From Mesorhizobium shangrilense (lineage in GTDB: Bacteria > Pseudomonadota > Alphaproteobacteria > Rhizobiales > Rhizobiaceae), in NCBI RefSeq assembly GCF_028826155.1, contig NZ_JAQGPN010000001.1, forward strand, positions 4,035,501 through 4,099,500: a stretch of DNA of 64,000 nucleotides, in the 5' to 3' direction. The stretch's first letter is position 1, and every line of letters begins with the position of its first letter. The notes beneath the pieces were generated by a model, which worked only from the letters and a program-made list of their open reading frames with translations, had not been told where the DNA came from and ran no database searches. A program made the translations under genes and the position numbers. Below, piece by piece: positions 24,921 through 33,781 of this stretch.

Positions 24921-26948
24921 TCAGTTCGGCGCCGGCAACACCAGCTCCTGGCCTGGCACCAGCCGGCCGGGATCGCCTTGCAGCTGCGGGTTCAGGTTCA
25001 ATATCTCGATATAGCGGTTGCCGTTGCCGAGCACCTCGTTGGCAATCGACCACAGCGACTGCCCGCGCAGGACCGTATAGGCGGCAGGCGTCGCTTTCAC
25101 GCTATCGGTCCGCAATTCGGTCCGCTTCTCCTGCTTGGGCGGTTCGGCGGGCTCGACCGCCGGCGGCTCGGCTCCGACCGGCTGACCTGCCGTCGCCTTG
25201 TCTGGAACCGGCGGCAGCCCCTCGGCGAGCTTCTTCTGGACATTGGCCAGAACGTCCGGCTCCGGCTTCAGGTCGCGTGCGTGGCTCCACTGGAAGGTCG
25301 CCTCCAGCCGGCGGCCAACGCGCCAGTAGGCATCGCCCAGATGATCGTTGAGGACCGGGTCGTCGGGCTTCAGAGAGACGGCGCGCTCGAGCTCGCGGAC
25401 AGCGTCCTCGTAGCGGCCGAGCCTATAGAACGCCCAACCGAGGGAATCGACGATGTAGCCGTCGCTCGGCCTCAGATCGACCGCCTTCTGGATCATGCCA
25501 AGGGCCTCGTCCAGGTTCATGCCCATGTCGACCCATGAATAGCCGAGGTAATTCAGGACCTGAGGCTGGTCGGGCTGAAGTTCGAGCGCCTTGCGGAAAT
25601 TGGGCTCGGCCTTCGGCCACTGCTTCAGCCGCTCGTAGGCAATGCCGCGCTGGTAATAGATGTTCCAGACCGATGTCGATGCACCGTCCTTGCGCTCGCC
25701 GATGTGGCCCGATTCGATGCGCCGGGCGGCGGCGTCATAGAGCTTCGCCGAGTCCGCGTACTTTTCCTGCGAGCCGTAGACCCCGCCAAGCGCCAGATAG
25801 GCGCGCAGGTCGTTTGGATCGCTGTCGAGCAACTTCTTGAGATCCGCCTCGGCCTCGGCATGGCGATCGAGATCGGCAAGGTTCAGCCCGAGTTGCAGGT
25901 CGGCGGCCCGGCGCATCGGCGAATCCTTGGGGATCCGACGATAGAGCGCGATGGCGCCCTCGGCGTCCTGCTGCTGTTCGGCGAAGCCGGCCAGTTGCAG
26001 CAGCGCGGCATCGCTGTCCGGCCGCAGAGCCAGGGCAAGGCGCAGATAGAGGCGCACGAAAGGCTCGCCACCGCCGCGGTTCAGCGCGCTGCCAAGATCG
26101 AGCAGCACCTCGGACGCGCCGTCTGGAGTGGATTCGACGACGGGGGGGATCTTTTCACCGGCTTCCACCTTGGCGCGCAGCTGGTTGATGGCCACGCGGC
26201 CCGCTGCGAACTGCTCGGCCATGTCGAGCGCCTTGAGCGCGCCCGCCTTGTCCCCCTTGCGGGCGAGGAAACCGGCATAGGCTTCAGCGGCCCGCAGGTA
26301 GGTGTCCGGGGCTGAGCCACCCGAGACGAGGTCGGACACCGTCTCTTCAAACGCTTCGCCGGCCTCCTTCTCCAGACCGGAAGCCTCGGCGATCAGGGCG
26401 CGGTGATAGGTCTTGAAGAGCGAATACCATTCGGGTCCTTCAAGCTGGTCGATCGCCTCGAGCGCGCCCTTGCCGTCTCCTGCGCCCTGTTTCGCCCAGG
26501 CGGAAAGCAGCCTCGAGATGAGGCGGTCGAGATCGGATTCCAGCGCCAGCTTGAGCATCGTCTGCGCAGCGTCGTAGCGGCCCTTGCGGATATCCTCGAC
26601 AGCGAGCGCCACCCGCGAGAAGCGTTCGACCTCCGCCACCGTCTTCAGTTTTTCGGCATAAGGCAGCGACGCCTCGAACTGCCCATCGGAGATGAGCGCC
26701 AGCATCAGGCTCTGCTGCATGGCCTGGTTGTCGGGATCGAAGCTGAGGGCGCGCTTGTAGTAAGCGATGGCGCCATTGAGATCGTTGTCGACTTCAGCCA
26801 CGCGCGCAGCCAGGAATGCTCCCGAGAACGAATTGATGGCGACCGGCTCGGTGGCCGCGGCCTGCTTCGCTTGCCCTCCGGCACTCGAGAGGAGCAGGGT
26901 TGCGAGCGCCGCCAGCGCCGTGCGCGACAACGAAGATTTCTGGCGCAT
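24921..26948 (-). CDS. TPR repeat protein with C-terminal LysM domain
   Basis: A 675-residue exported protein: signal peptide (about 1-28), then tetratricopeptide repeats through about residue 560 (AYYKRALSFDPDNQAM, AEPNFRKALELQPDQPQ, AVRELERAVSLKPDDPV), a Pro/Glu-rich spacer, and a LysM domain in the last 50 residues (YTVLRGQSLWSIANEVLGN). The LysM should hold the protein on peptidoglycan and the TPRs provide a periplasmic scaffold. It is convergent with metA and lies downstream of the polyprenyl synthase. Confidence 0.85.
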   Translation of the reverse strand: MRQKSSLSRTALAALATLLLSSAGGQAKQAAATEPVAINSFSGAFLAARVAEVDNDLNGAIAYYKRALSFDPDNQAMQQSLMLALISDGQFEASLPYAEKLKTVAEVERFSRVALAVEDIRKGRYDAAQTMLKLALESDLDRLISRLLSAWAKQGAGDGKGALEAIDQLEGPEWYSLFKTYHRALIAEASGLEKEAGEAFEETVSDLVSGGSAPDTYLRAAEAYAGFLARKGDKAGALKALDMAEQFAAGRVAINQLRAKVEAGEKIPPVVESTPDGASEVLLDLGSALNRGGGEPFVRLYLRLALALRPDSDAALLQLAGFAEQQQDAEGAIALYRRIPKDSPMRRAADLQLGLNLADLDRHAEAEADLKKLLDSDPNDLRAYLALGGVYGSQEKYADSAKLYDAAARRIESGHIGERKDGASTSVWNIYYQRGIAYERLKQWPKAEPNFRKALELQPDQPQVLNYLGYSWVDMGMNLDEALGMIQKAVDLRPSDGYIVDSLGWAFYRLGRYEDAVRELERAVSLKPDDPVLNDHLGDAYWRVGRRLEATFQWSHARDLKPEPDVLANVQKKLAEGLPPVPDKATAGQPVGAEPPAVEPAEPPKQEKRTELRTDSVKATPAAYTVLRGQSLWSIANEVLGNGNRYIEILNLNPQLQGDPGRLVPGQELVLPAPN

Positions 26949-27145
26949 TCTGTCCCTTTCCAGTTCCAGCGCCCGGCGCTGGACTTAGCAGCCGCTATTC
27001 CGCGAAAAGCATGGCCTTTTTGCGATACAGGTCAATCGGCGGCCGATCATAACATCGTCAGCCACGCCGCGGCATGCCTTATTCTACACGAGGCTGACGC
27101 CGTTGCGCGATCGCTGTTTGCACGGATGCTCTTTGCCGAAAGCCA

Positions 27146-27170
27146 CATGACGGCAGGCTATGCCGTCATG
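27146..27170 (-). terminator. Perfect 10-bp hairpin downstream of the polyprenyl synthase gene
   Basis: CATGACGGCA (27146-27155) and TGCCGTCATG (27161-27170) form a perfect stem with a 5-base loop, 14-38 bp past the polyprenyl synthase stop codon. There is no clear T-run on the minus strand, so it may be an mRNA 3'-end stabiliser as well as a terminator. The rest of the 235-bp spacer (26949-27183) shows no gene. Confidence 0.5.
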
Positions 27171-27183
27171 CTTAGCGCTTGGT

Positions 27184-28200
27184 TTAAACCGCGCGGCTGA
27201 TACAGAATTCGATCACTTCGATGAGCGCCGCCTTCTGAGGCGTGGCTGGCAGAGGCGCCAGCGCGTCCCTGGCAATCTCGCCGAAGTGGCGGGCGCGGCC
27301 GACCGTATCGGCGATCGCGCCGTAGCGGGCCATCAGGCCGATGGCCTTTTCAAGCGAAGCGTCGTCAGCTTCGTTGTTCTCGATCGCCGCCTTCCAGAAC
27401 TCGCGCTCGGAGGCGGTGCCGCGCCGGTAGGCCAGGATCACCGGGAGCGTGACCTTGCCCTCGCGAAAATCGTCGCCGACGTTCTTGCCGAGATCCGTGC
27501 TGTTGCCGCCATAGTCGAGCGCATCGTCGATCAGCTGGAACGCCAGACCGAGGTTCATGCCGTAGGATCGCAGCGCGGCGCGGTCGTTCTTGGACGCCGA
27601 CGCGATGACGGGGCCGACCTCGGCTGCCGCCGAGAACAGCGCCGCGGTCTTGGCCTTGATCACCGAAAAATGCTCGTCCTCGGTCGTTTCGAGGTTCTTG
27701 GCGGCGGCAAGCTGCATGACCTCGCCTTCGGCGATGATCGAGGCGGCCGAAGAAAGGATGTCCAGCGCGTCGAGAGAGCCGACATCCACCATCATGCGGA
27801 AGGCCTGGCCGAGCAGGAAATCGCCGACCAGCACGCTCGCCTGGTTACCCCAGATCATGCGGGCGGTCTTCTTGCCGCGCCTGAGGTCGCTCTCGTCGAC
27901 GACGTCGTCGTGCAGGAGCGTCGCGGTGTGCATGAACTCGACGCTGGTGGCGAGCTTCACATGGCCATCGCCCGAATAGCCGAACATCTGCGCCGCAGCC
28001 AGCGTCACCATCGGACGCAGCCGCTTGCCACCCGACGAGATCAGATGGTTCGCAACCTCGGGAATCATCTCGACGTCGGAACCGGCCTTGGACAGGATCA
28101 GTTCGTTGACGCGCTTCATGTCGCCGGCCGTCAGGTCGATCAGCGGCTTGATCGACGCGGCCTCGCGCTTACCGTCCTCAAGATTGACGACTACACCCAC
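27184..28200 (-). CDS. ispB: Octaprenyl/polyprenyl diphosphate synthase
   Basis: A 338-residue trans-isoprenyl diphosphate synthase that builds the ubiquinone side chain. Both Asp-rich motifs are intact: DDVVD at 98-102 and DDALD at 225-229, with the GGKRLRP segment at 57-63. Length and the DDxxD surroundings fit long-chain (octa/decaprenyl) synthases; the exact chain length is not readable here. It feeds UbiA (15.6 kb). Transcribed divergently from the alpha/beta hydrolase gene at 28396. Confidence 0.93.
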   Translation of the reverse strand: MGVVVNLEDGKREAASIKPLIDLTAGDMKRVNELILSKAGSDVEMIPEVANHLISSGGKRLRPMVTLAAAQMFGYSGDGHVKLATSVEFMHTATLLHDDVVDESDLRRGKKTARMIWGNQASVLVGDFLLGQAFRMMVDVGSLDALDILSSAASIIAEGEVMQLAAAKNLETTEDEHFSVIKAKTAALFSAAAEVGPVIASASKNDRAALRSYGMNLGLAFQLIDDALDYGGNSTDLGKNVGDDFREGKVTLPVILAYRRGTASEREFWKAAIENNEADDASLEKAIGLMARYGAIADTVGRARHFGEIARDALAPLPATPQKAALIEVIEFCISRAV

Positions 28201-28395
28201 AAGAATGCTCCGATTTCAGTCGCGCCTTGTTTGCACCGCTGGCGCAAAGAGTCTAGGGCGCGCGTCGTCGGCACCGCAAGCGGCGAATTGGCGCGGCGTG
28301 GCGATTGCATTGGGCGCTAGGCCATGCGAAGCCCCTGCAGGGAGAAGGCGCGTCGGCGTGTCCGATCGCATGATTAGGCAATCGAGGGTTCGCCG

Positions 28396-30045
28396 GTGCG
28401 AGATTGGCCTATCCGATTTTGGCAGTCCCTTTCAGCCGTCGGGCTGCTGCTGGCAACGCTTTTCTTCGCGGCATCGCTCACTCCGAGCCTGGTCCCGCGG
28501 CCATTTGTTCTCCAAGGCGTGCTCTCAGGCCTGTCGCTTGCCGCCGGCTATGGCCTGGGCGCTCTCGCTGAATGGATCTGGGACTCACTGCAACTGCGCC
28601 GGCCTTCGGGCCGCCTCCGGCGCTTCCTGCAGATTGGTGCTGCCGTCATTCTCGCAGTTGTCGCCGCGACGTTCCTCTGGAAGGCGTCGGAATGGCAGAA
28701 CTCGATCCGCGTGCTGATGGATTTGCCGCCCGTCGACAGCGCACATCCTACGAAGGTGGGCCTGATCGCACTCGCGGTGTTCGCTCTGATGATCGCTCTG
28801 GCCCGCATTTTCCAGATCGTTTTCCGCCTTTCGTCCAGGGCGCTGGCGCGCTTCGCACCGGGGCCTGTGGCCATGCTGGCGGGAGCAGCGATAGCCACCT
28901 TCCTGTTCTGGTCGATCGCAGACGGCATTTTCTTCCACTGGGCGCTGCGCGCGGCCGACGCCTCCTTCAAGCAGCTCGACGCGCTGATCGAGGAAGATAT
29001 TCCGCGGCCCACGGACCCGAACAAGACGGGCAGCTCGGCCTCGCTGATCAAGTGGCGCGGCCTGGGGCGGCAGGGCCGTGCCTTTGTCGCGACCGGCCCG
29101 ACGCAGCAGGACATCGGCAATTTCCTGCAGCGGGACGCGATGGAGCCGATCCGCGTCTATGCAGGGCTCAACTCGGCCGAAACGCCGGAAGAGCGCGCGC
29201 AACTGGCGCTGGCCGAACTGAAGCGCGTCGGCGGCTTCGAGCGCTCGTCGCTGCTGGTCATCGTACCCACGGGTACAGGCTGGGTCGACCCCGCCGCCAG
29301 CAATTCGGTCGAGTATCTCCACGGCGGCGACATCGCCAGCATCGCGGTACAGTACTCCTACCTGACGAGCTGGCTATCGCTGCTGGTCGAACCGGACTAT
29401 GGCAGCGAGACGTCGCGGGCGCTGTTCCACGCGGTCTACGACTACTGGACGAAGCTTCCCAAGGACACGCGTCCAAAACTCTACCTGCACGGCCTGAGCC
29501 TCGGCGCGCTGAACTCCGAACTGTCGGTGGAACTTCTCGAGGTGGTTGGCGACCCGTTTCAGGGCGCGCTCTGGAGCGGCCCGCCCTTTCCCAGCCCGCT
29601 CTGGGGTTCCGTCACACGCAGACGCGTGCCCGACTCGCCCTCCTGGCTGCCGCGATTCGGCAACGGGTCCGTCGTACGCTTCACCTCGCAGCAGAACGCG
29701 CTCAATATCCCCGGCGCGAACTGGGGCGCAATGCGGATCGTCTACCTCCAGTACGCCAGCGATGCAGTGACCTTCTTCGACCCGCGCTCCATCTACCAGG
29801 CTCCTTCGTGGATGGTCGGCCCCCGCGGACCCGATGTCTCTCCCGAACTGCGCTGGTATCCGGTGGTGACCTTCCTGCAGCTGCTGCTCGATCTAGCCAC
29901 CGCCACGACCACGCCGATCGGACACGGCCACGTCTACGCTCCCCAGCACTACATCGACGCCTGGATCGCGGTGACAGATGTGCAGGGCTGGAGCACGGAA
30001 AACATCGAGCGACTGAAGGTCAAGCTGGCGAAAGAAATGCCGTAA
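28396..30045 (+). CDS. Membrane-anchored alpha/beta-hydrolase (Abhydrolase_9 type)
   Basis: A 549-residue protein with an N-terminal half of about five membrane helices (residues 10-190) and a C-terminal alpha/beta-hydrolase domain. The nucleophile elbow is HGLSLGAL with Ser368, and the terminal His may be in GHGHVYAPQHY. This two-part layout matches the Abhydrolase_9 family with its own N-terminal membrane domain. The start GTG/ATG choice is simple: ATG at 28396 opens the membrane segment. Substrate unknown; a lipid ester is plausible from the membrane anchor. Confidence 0.8.
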   Translation: MRDWPIRFWQSLSAVGLLLATLFFAASLTPSLVPRPFVLQGVLSGLSLAAGYGLGALAEWIWDSLQLRRPSGRLRRFLQIGAAVILAVVAATFLWKASEWQNSIRVLMDLPPVDSAHPTKVGLIALAVFALMIALARIFQIVFRLSSRALARFAPGPVAMLAGAAIATFLFWSIADGIFFHWALRAADASFKQLDALIEEDIPRPTDPNKTGSSASLIKWRGLGRQGRAFVATGPTQQDIGNFLQRDAMEPIRVYAGLNSAETPEERAQLALAELKRVGGFERSSLLVIVPTGTGWVDPAASNSVEYLHGGDIASIAVQYSYLTSWLSLLVEPDYGSETSRALFHAVYDYWTKLPKDTRPKLYLHGLSLGALNSELSVELLEVVGDPFQGALWSGPPFPSPLWGSVTRRRVPDSPSWLPRFGNGSVVRFTSQQNALNIPGANWGAMRIVYLQYASDAVTFFDPRSIYQAPSWMVGPRGPDVSPELRWYPVVTFLQLLLDLATATTTPIGHGHVYAPQHYIDAWIAVTDVQGWSTENIERLKVKLAKEMP

Positions 30046-30052
30046 CCTAGGC

Positions 30053-30073
30053 GGCGCAGTTTACAGCTGCGCC
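30053..30073 (+). terminator. Hairpin between hydrolase and DUF2007 genes
   Basis: GGCGCAG (30053-30059) and CTGCGCC (30067-30073) form a perfect 7-bp stem with a 7-base loop directly after the hydrolase stop codon. No T-run follows, so it is a weak terminator or an RNA-processing hairpin. Confidence 0.4.
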
Positions 30074-30094
30074 ACAAACTGCGACCTTTCCGAC

Positions 30095-30319
30095 ATGATC
30101 GAGCTCATCCGCACCAACGATGCCGTCGTCATTTCCTTTGTCGAGGCTCTGCTGCGCGACGCCGGAATCCGCTTCGTGGTCGCCGACCAGAACATGAGCG
30201 TGCTAGACGGCTCGATCGGCATCCTGCCGCGCCGCATGCTGATCGACGAAGAAGACGCCCCTACCGCGCGCAAACTCCTGGAGGACGCCGGGATCGCCAA
30301 GGAGATCAGCGGCCGCTGA
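30095..30319 (+). CDS. DUF2007 family protein
   Basis: A 74-residue protein of the small DUF2007 'putative signal transducing' family: MIELIRTNDAVVISFVEALL opens a beta-alpha-beta unit and IGILPRRMLIDEEDAPTA is the conserved second half. In rhizobial genomes as I know them, this gene usually lies beside the polyprenyl synthase and the methyltransferase found further on at 31.8 kb. Here a TetR/DUF6151 pair sits between them. Function unknown. Confidence 0.82.
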   Translation: MIELIRTNDAVVISFVEALLRDAGIRFVVADQNMSVLDGSIGILPRRMLIDEEDAPTARKLLEDAGIAKEISGR

Positions 30320-30343
30320 GCCGCTGCAACCCGAAACTCTGGC

Positions 30344-30970
30344 TCACTTTCCGTAAGCGGCCAGAAAAATCCGCACGCATTCACGCGCGTGACCCCGCAG
30401 CGCATCCGGGGACGGAATGGCGTCGTCTCCCAAAAGCATCGCGTCATTGACCGGCGCGCCCATGACGAGCCAGTTGAAGAACGACGCAGCGACGCGCGCA
30501 TCCTCGACCGCGACCGCGCTGCGTTGCCGATAGAGTTCGAAGGCCCGGGTGAGCCGGTCGATGGCGTGCTGGGGGCCGCGCGTATGCAGCGCCTTGCCCA
30601 GCTCCGGGAAACGCCCCGCCTCCGCAATGACGAGGCGGCGCAGCTGCATCAGCCTCGGCGTCATCACGATCGCAAGCTGCTGCTCGGCGTATTCCAGCAG
30701 AAACTCCTCGACTGGCCTCTCCCCGTCGGGGTCCTCGACTCGCTCCTGCATCGTATCGGCCGCGCCGCCCGTCATGCCGGCAACGACCTCCAGGAACAGC
30801 GATTCCTTGCTCGCGTAGTGCGCATAGACCGTCTGCTTGGACACGCCGGCGGTCGCCGCCACCTCGTCCATGCTGGTTCCCGCGAAACCGTGCTTCAAAA
30901 ACAAGTCGGAGGCGGCCTGCACGATCGAACGGCGAGAGCGCTCCACACGGGTCCGCGCTGTTTTCGTCAT
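30344..30970 (-). CDS. TetR/AcrR family transcriptional regulator
   Basis: A 208-residue TetR protein (start MTKTARTRVERSRRS; an ATG three codons earlier at 30979 is possible). The helix-turn-helix is clear (AATAGVSKQTVYAHYASKESLF), and the C-terminal ligand domain has the AefR-like look (LVIAEAGRFPELGKAL). It is divergent from the DUF6151 gene, and a 31-bp imperfect palindrome lies between the two. The likely role is repression of both. Ligand unknown. Confidence 0.88.
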   Translation of the reverse strand: MTKTARTRVERSRRSIVQAASDLFLKHGFAGTSMDEVAATAGVSKQTVYAHYASKESLFLEVVAGMTGGAADTMQERVEDPDGERPVEEFLLEYAEQQLAIVMTPRLMQLRRLVIAEAGRFPELGKALHTRGPQHAIDRLTRAFELYRQRSAVAVEDARVAASFFNWLVMGAPVNDAMLLGDDAIPSPDALRGHARECVRIFLAAYGK

Positions 30971-31024
30971 TTCCACCACGATATGTTCCAGCTCATTCCT
31001 GAAAGCGTACCCGGGTCACATTGA

Positions 31025-31055
31025 CAAATCAAACTGGACCGTCCAGTCTAATTTG
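31025..31055. promoter_or_regulatory. 31-bp imperfect palindrome, operator for the adjacent TetR
   Basis: ACTGGAC (31033-31039) and GTCCAGT (31041-31047) are perfect arms around C31040. Outer arms CAAAT (31025-31029) and ATTTG (31051-31055) share the same centre, giving 13 of 15 paired positions. It overlaps a TTGACA box (31021-31026) and a TCTAAT box (31047-31052) of a promoter reading toward DUF6151. Binding by the adjacent TetR is inferred. Confidence 0.65.
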
Positions 31056-31070
31056 TATGGAGGAACGGTC

Positions 31071-31622
31071 ATGGCGCGAGACATTCTGGTCGCCACATGC
31101 GGCTGCGGGCATACGAGGATCGAAGCACGTGGCGCGCCCATCATCGCCGCCAACTGCTACTGCGACAGCTGCCGGCGCGCGGGCCACATCTTCGAGACGC
31201 TCCCCGGCGCACCGAAAGTAGTCGACAATGATGGCGGCACGCCGTTCATCCTCTACCGGAAGGATCGCGTCGTGGTGACGAACGGGCGGGAGACGCTTCG
31301 CGAGCACCGCATCAAGCCGGACTCCAAGACCCGAAGGATCGTTGCGAGCTGCTGCAACGCGCCGATGTTCCTCGAATTCACCAGCGGACACTGGCTGTCG
31401 CTGTACAAGGGGCGTTTCGCGCCGCAGGACCAGCCGCCGGTCGAGATCCGGACGATGACGGGCGACCGCCAGGCGGGGCCTGACTTCAGCGACGGCGTGC
31501 CGAGCTACAAGACGCACTCGGTGCGCTTCATGTGGCAGTTGATGAAGGCATGGGCAGCGATGGGTTTCCGCGCGCCCAAGGTCGACGGGATCAAGGGAGA
31601 ACTCGCCCAGCCCTCCCGCTGA
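31071..31622 (+). CDS. DUF6151 family protein (GFA-like zinc protein)
   Basis: A 183-residue protein with GFA-like Cys placement: C10 and C12 in ATCGCGHTR, C29/C31/C34 in NCYCDSCRRAGH, and a CC pair at 94-95. GGAGGAA lies 6-7 bases upstream of the ATG at 31071. Its promoter region holds the TetR palindrome, so expression is probably ligand-induced. It may bind zinc and a thiol compound like GFA relatives; no substrate is known. A second GFA-type gene is at 5.5 kb. Confidence 0.75.
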   Translation: MARDILVATCGCGHTRIEARGAPIIAANCYCDSCRRAGHIFETLPGAPKVVDNDGGTPFILYRKDRVVVTNGRETLREHRIKPDSKTRRIVASCCNAPMFLEFTSGHWLSLYKGRFAPQDQPPVEIRTMTGDRQAGPDFSDGVPSYKTHSVRFMWQLMKAWAAMGFRAPKVDGIKGELAQPSR

Positions 31623-31771
31623 AGGATGGGCGTCATCACCTGCATTGAAACTCGCGCCGTGACCTGCCACGGTCACGCCATGATAGAGCTACCGCACACC
31701 GGCCACGTTGCCATCACTATCTTCGCGCCGCAGCCGCTGCGCGGGACTGGCATCGTCAACGGGAGCGTCCG

Positions 31772-32566
31772 TTGAACGAGGTCGCCGCCTTGCCGGAAGC
31801 AGCCAGGCACGACACTCTCGACGCCTTCCACCGCGGCGCGTTCCATCTGGTGCAGCCGACAGGCCGGGGCCATCGCGCCGGCATGGACGCCATGATGCTA
31901 GGAGCGGCGGTCCCGACAAGCTTCGGCGGGCGGCTCGCCGATTTCGGCGCGGGCGCGGGGGCAGCCGGAATGGCCGTCGCATCCCGCTGCCCCCGAAGCT
32001 CAGTGGTCCTTGTCGAGCGCGCACCCGAGATGGCCGAGTACGCGCGGCTGAGCCGCGACCATCCGCTCAACCGACATCTGGCGGATCGGGTCTCTGTCCT
32101 CGAAGCGGACGTTTCTCTCACGGGAAAAAAACGAGTCGCGGCAGGGCTTTCAGACGCCGCCTTCGACTTCGTCATCATGAACCCGCCCTTCAACGCGGCC
32201 GCCGACCGCGCAACGCCCGACGCGCTGAAGCGCGCCGCCCATGTGATGGAGGACGGGCTGTTCGAAAGCTGGCTGCGCAGCGCCGCCGCCGTGCTCAAGC
32301 CCCGCGGCGGATTGGCGATCATCGCTCGTCCGGTCTCGCTCGCCGCCATACTCGCGTCCACCGCGGGGCGGTTCGGCGGCGTCGAGATCTTGCCGGTGCA
32401 TCCGCGCGCGGAACAACCTGCGATCCGTATCGTCCTGCGCGCCGTCCGGGGTTCACGCGCGGGACTGTCCCTGAAACCTCCGCTCGTTCTCCACGGGACG
32501 GGCGAACGCTTTTCGGAACAGGCCGACGCGATCAGCAATGGCCGCGCATCGCTTTTCGGCGATTGA
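31772..32566 (+). CDS. tRNA1(Val) (adenine37-N6)-methyltransferase-like protein
   Basis: A 264-residue SAM-dependent methyltransferase. The SAM loop is DFGAGAGAAG (57-66) and the catalytic NPPF motif is at 137-140 (FVIMNPPFNA), the mark of N6-adenine methylation. N-terminal HLVQPTGRGHRAGMDAMMLGA matches the TrmN6/YfiC group. The 149-bp spacer before it (31623-31771) holds no gene I can support. The tRNA target is inferred from the family. Confidence 0.82.
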   Translation: MNEVAALPEAARHDTLDAFHRGAFHLVQPTGRGHRAGMDAMMLGAAVPTSFGGRLADFGAGAGAAGMAVASRCPRSSVVLVERAPEMAEYARLSRDHPLNRHLADRVSVLEADVSLTGKKRVAAGLSDAAFDFVIMNPPFNAAADRATPDALKRAAHVMEDGLFESWLRSAAAVLKPRGGLAIIARPVSLAAILASTAGRFGGVEILPVHPRAEQPAIRIVLRAVRGSRAGLSLKPPLVLHGTGERFSEQADAISNGRASLFGD

Positions 32567-32647
32567 AGGCCCCGCTTCGCGACCAACGCCATTGCGCAGG
32601 TTTGCCAAGTCACTACATCCAGCGGAGACCAACCGGAGAGCTTTCGA

Positions 32648-33514
32648 GTGAATCGCATTTTCAGCCGCCTGCTGCCGAAATCCATGCGGAGCGAGGCCGT
32701 CACCATTCCGGTGGTGAGGCTCAACGGCGCCATCATGTCGGGCGGCGGCCAGTTCCGGCAGACGCTGTCGCTCGCCTCGACCGCCGGCGTGCTGGAGAAA
32801 GCCTTCGCAGTCGACGCCCCGGCGATCGCCATCTCGATCAATTCTCCCGGCGGCTCGCCCGTACAGTCGCGCTTGATTTTCAAGCGCATACGCGATCTCG
32901 CTCAGGAAAAGAATCGGACAGTTCTCGTGTTCGTCGAGGACGTGGCGGCGTCCGGCGGCTACATGATCGCGATTGCCGGCGACGAGATCTTCGCCGACCC
33001 GTCATCGATCGTCGGCTCGATCGGGGTGGTGTCGGCTTCGTTCGGTTTTACCGAACTGCTCAACAAGATCGGGGTGGAACGCCGCGTCTACACGGCCGGC
33101 AAGAACAAGGCGCTGCTCGACCCATTCCGTCCGGAAAAGCCCGAGGACGTGGAGCGGCTGAAGGCGCTGCAGCTCGAGGTCCATGACACTTTCATCGACC
33201 TGGTGAAGTCGCGCCGCGGCGTCAGGCTGAAGGACGACCCCGACCTCTTCACCGGTCTTTTCTGGAGCGGCAAGAAGGGTCTTGAACTCGGCCTGGTGGA
33301 CCAGCTCGGCGACATGCGGACGATCCTGAAGGAACGCTACGGACCGAAGACGCGGCTCAAGCTGATCACCGCGCCGCGCGGTATCTTCGGCCGCAAATTC
33401 AATCTGTTCGGAACGCGCAGCGAGGCCGAGATGGCGGACTTCGCCGGCTCAGCGGCTTCAGGCCTCATCCGCGCCATCGAAGATCGCGCGCTCTGGAACC
33501 GCTTCGGCCTTTGA
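32648..33514 (+). CDS. S49 family peptidase (SppA-like)
   Basis: A 288-residue serine protease with the SppA Ser/Lys dyad: Ser102 in VAASGGYMIA and Lys154 in NKALLDPF. The 52-residue spacing equals that of B. subtilis SppA. INSPGGSP near 66 and PSSIVGSIGV near 118 are family blocks. Family members cut leftover signal peptides at the membrane; this one lacks an obvious transmembrane helix, though its hydrophobic patches may bind the membrane. It follows the methyltransferase by 81 bp and probably shares its transcript. Confidence 0.9.
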   Translation: MNRIFSRLLPKSMRSEAVTIPVVRLNGAIMSGGGQFRQTLSLASTAGVLEKAFAVDAPAIAISINSPGGSPVQSRLIFKRIRDLAQEKNRTVLVFVEDVAASGGYMIAIAGDEIFADPSSIVGSIGVVSASFGFTELLNKIGVERRVYTAGKNKALLDPFRPEKPEDVERLKALQLEVHDTFIDLVKSRRGVRLKDDPDLFTGLFWSGKKGLELGLVDQLGDMRTILKERYGPKTRLKLITAPRGIFGRKFNLFGTRSEAEMADFAGSAASGLIRAIEDRALWNRFGL

Positions 33515-33595
33515 AAAACCCTCAAACCCGGATAATCTCGGCCATCTAACCCAATATGCGCGGCCGACGAAACGGCCGGTGAGTGGGAGAAGGAC

Positions 33596-33781
33596 ATGCC
33601 GCAGCTCATCTTCTTCGCAGTGGTCGGCGTCGCGGCCTATTTTGTGTACCGCGCCTTCGTGCGCGAGGCGGAGCGCGTGACAGCCAAGATCCGCAGGGAG
33701 GAGCGCCAGGCGCGCAGCGGTACCTCAGGGACCCTCGTTAAGGACCCGAAGACCGGCGAATATCGCCTGGCCAAGGATTGA
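33596..33781 (+). CDS. Small membrane-anchored protein upstream of ispE
   Basis: A 61-residue protein with one N-terminal membrane helix (PQLIFFAVVGVAAYFVYRAF), a charged helix (EAERVTAKIRREERQ) and a short tail with KDPKTGEYRLAKD. GGAGAAGG lies 6-7 bases upstream of the ATG. The tail pattern (DPxTGxYxL) is a recurring ending in small rhizobial membrane proteins. Its stop overlaps the ispE start, so the two are coupled. Function unknown. Confidence 0.75.
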   Translation: MPQLIFFAVVGVAAYFVYRAFVREAERVTAKIRREERQARSGTSGTLVKDPKTGEYRLAKD

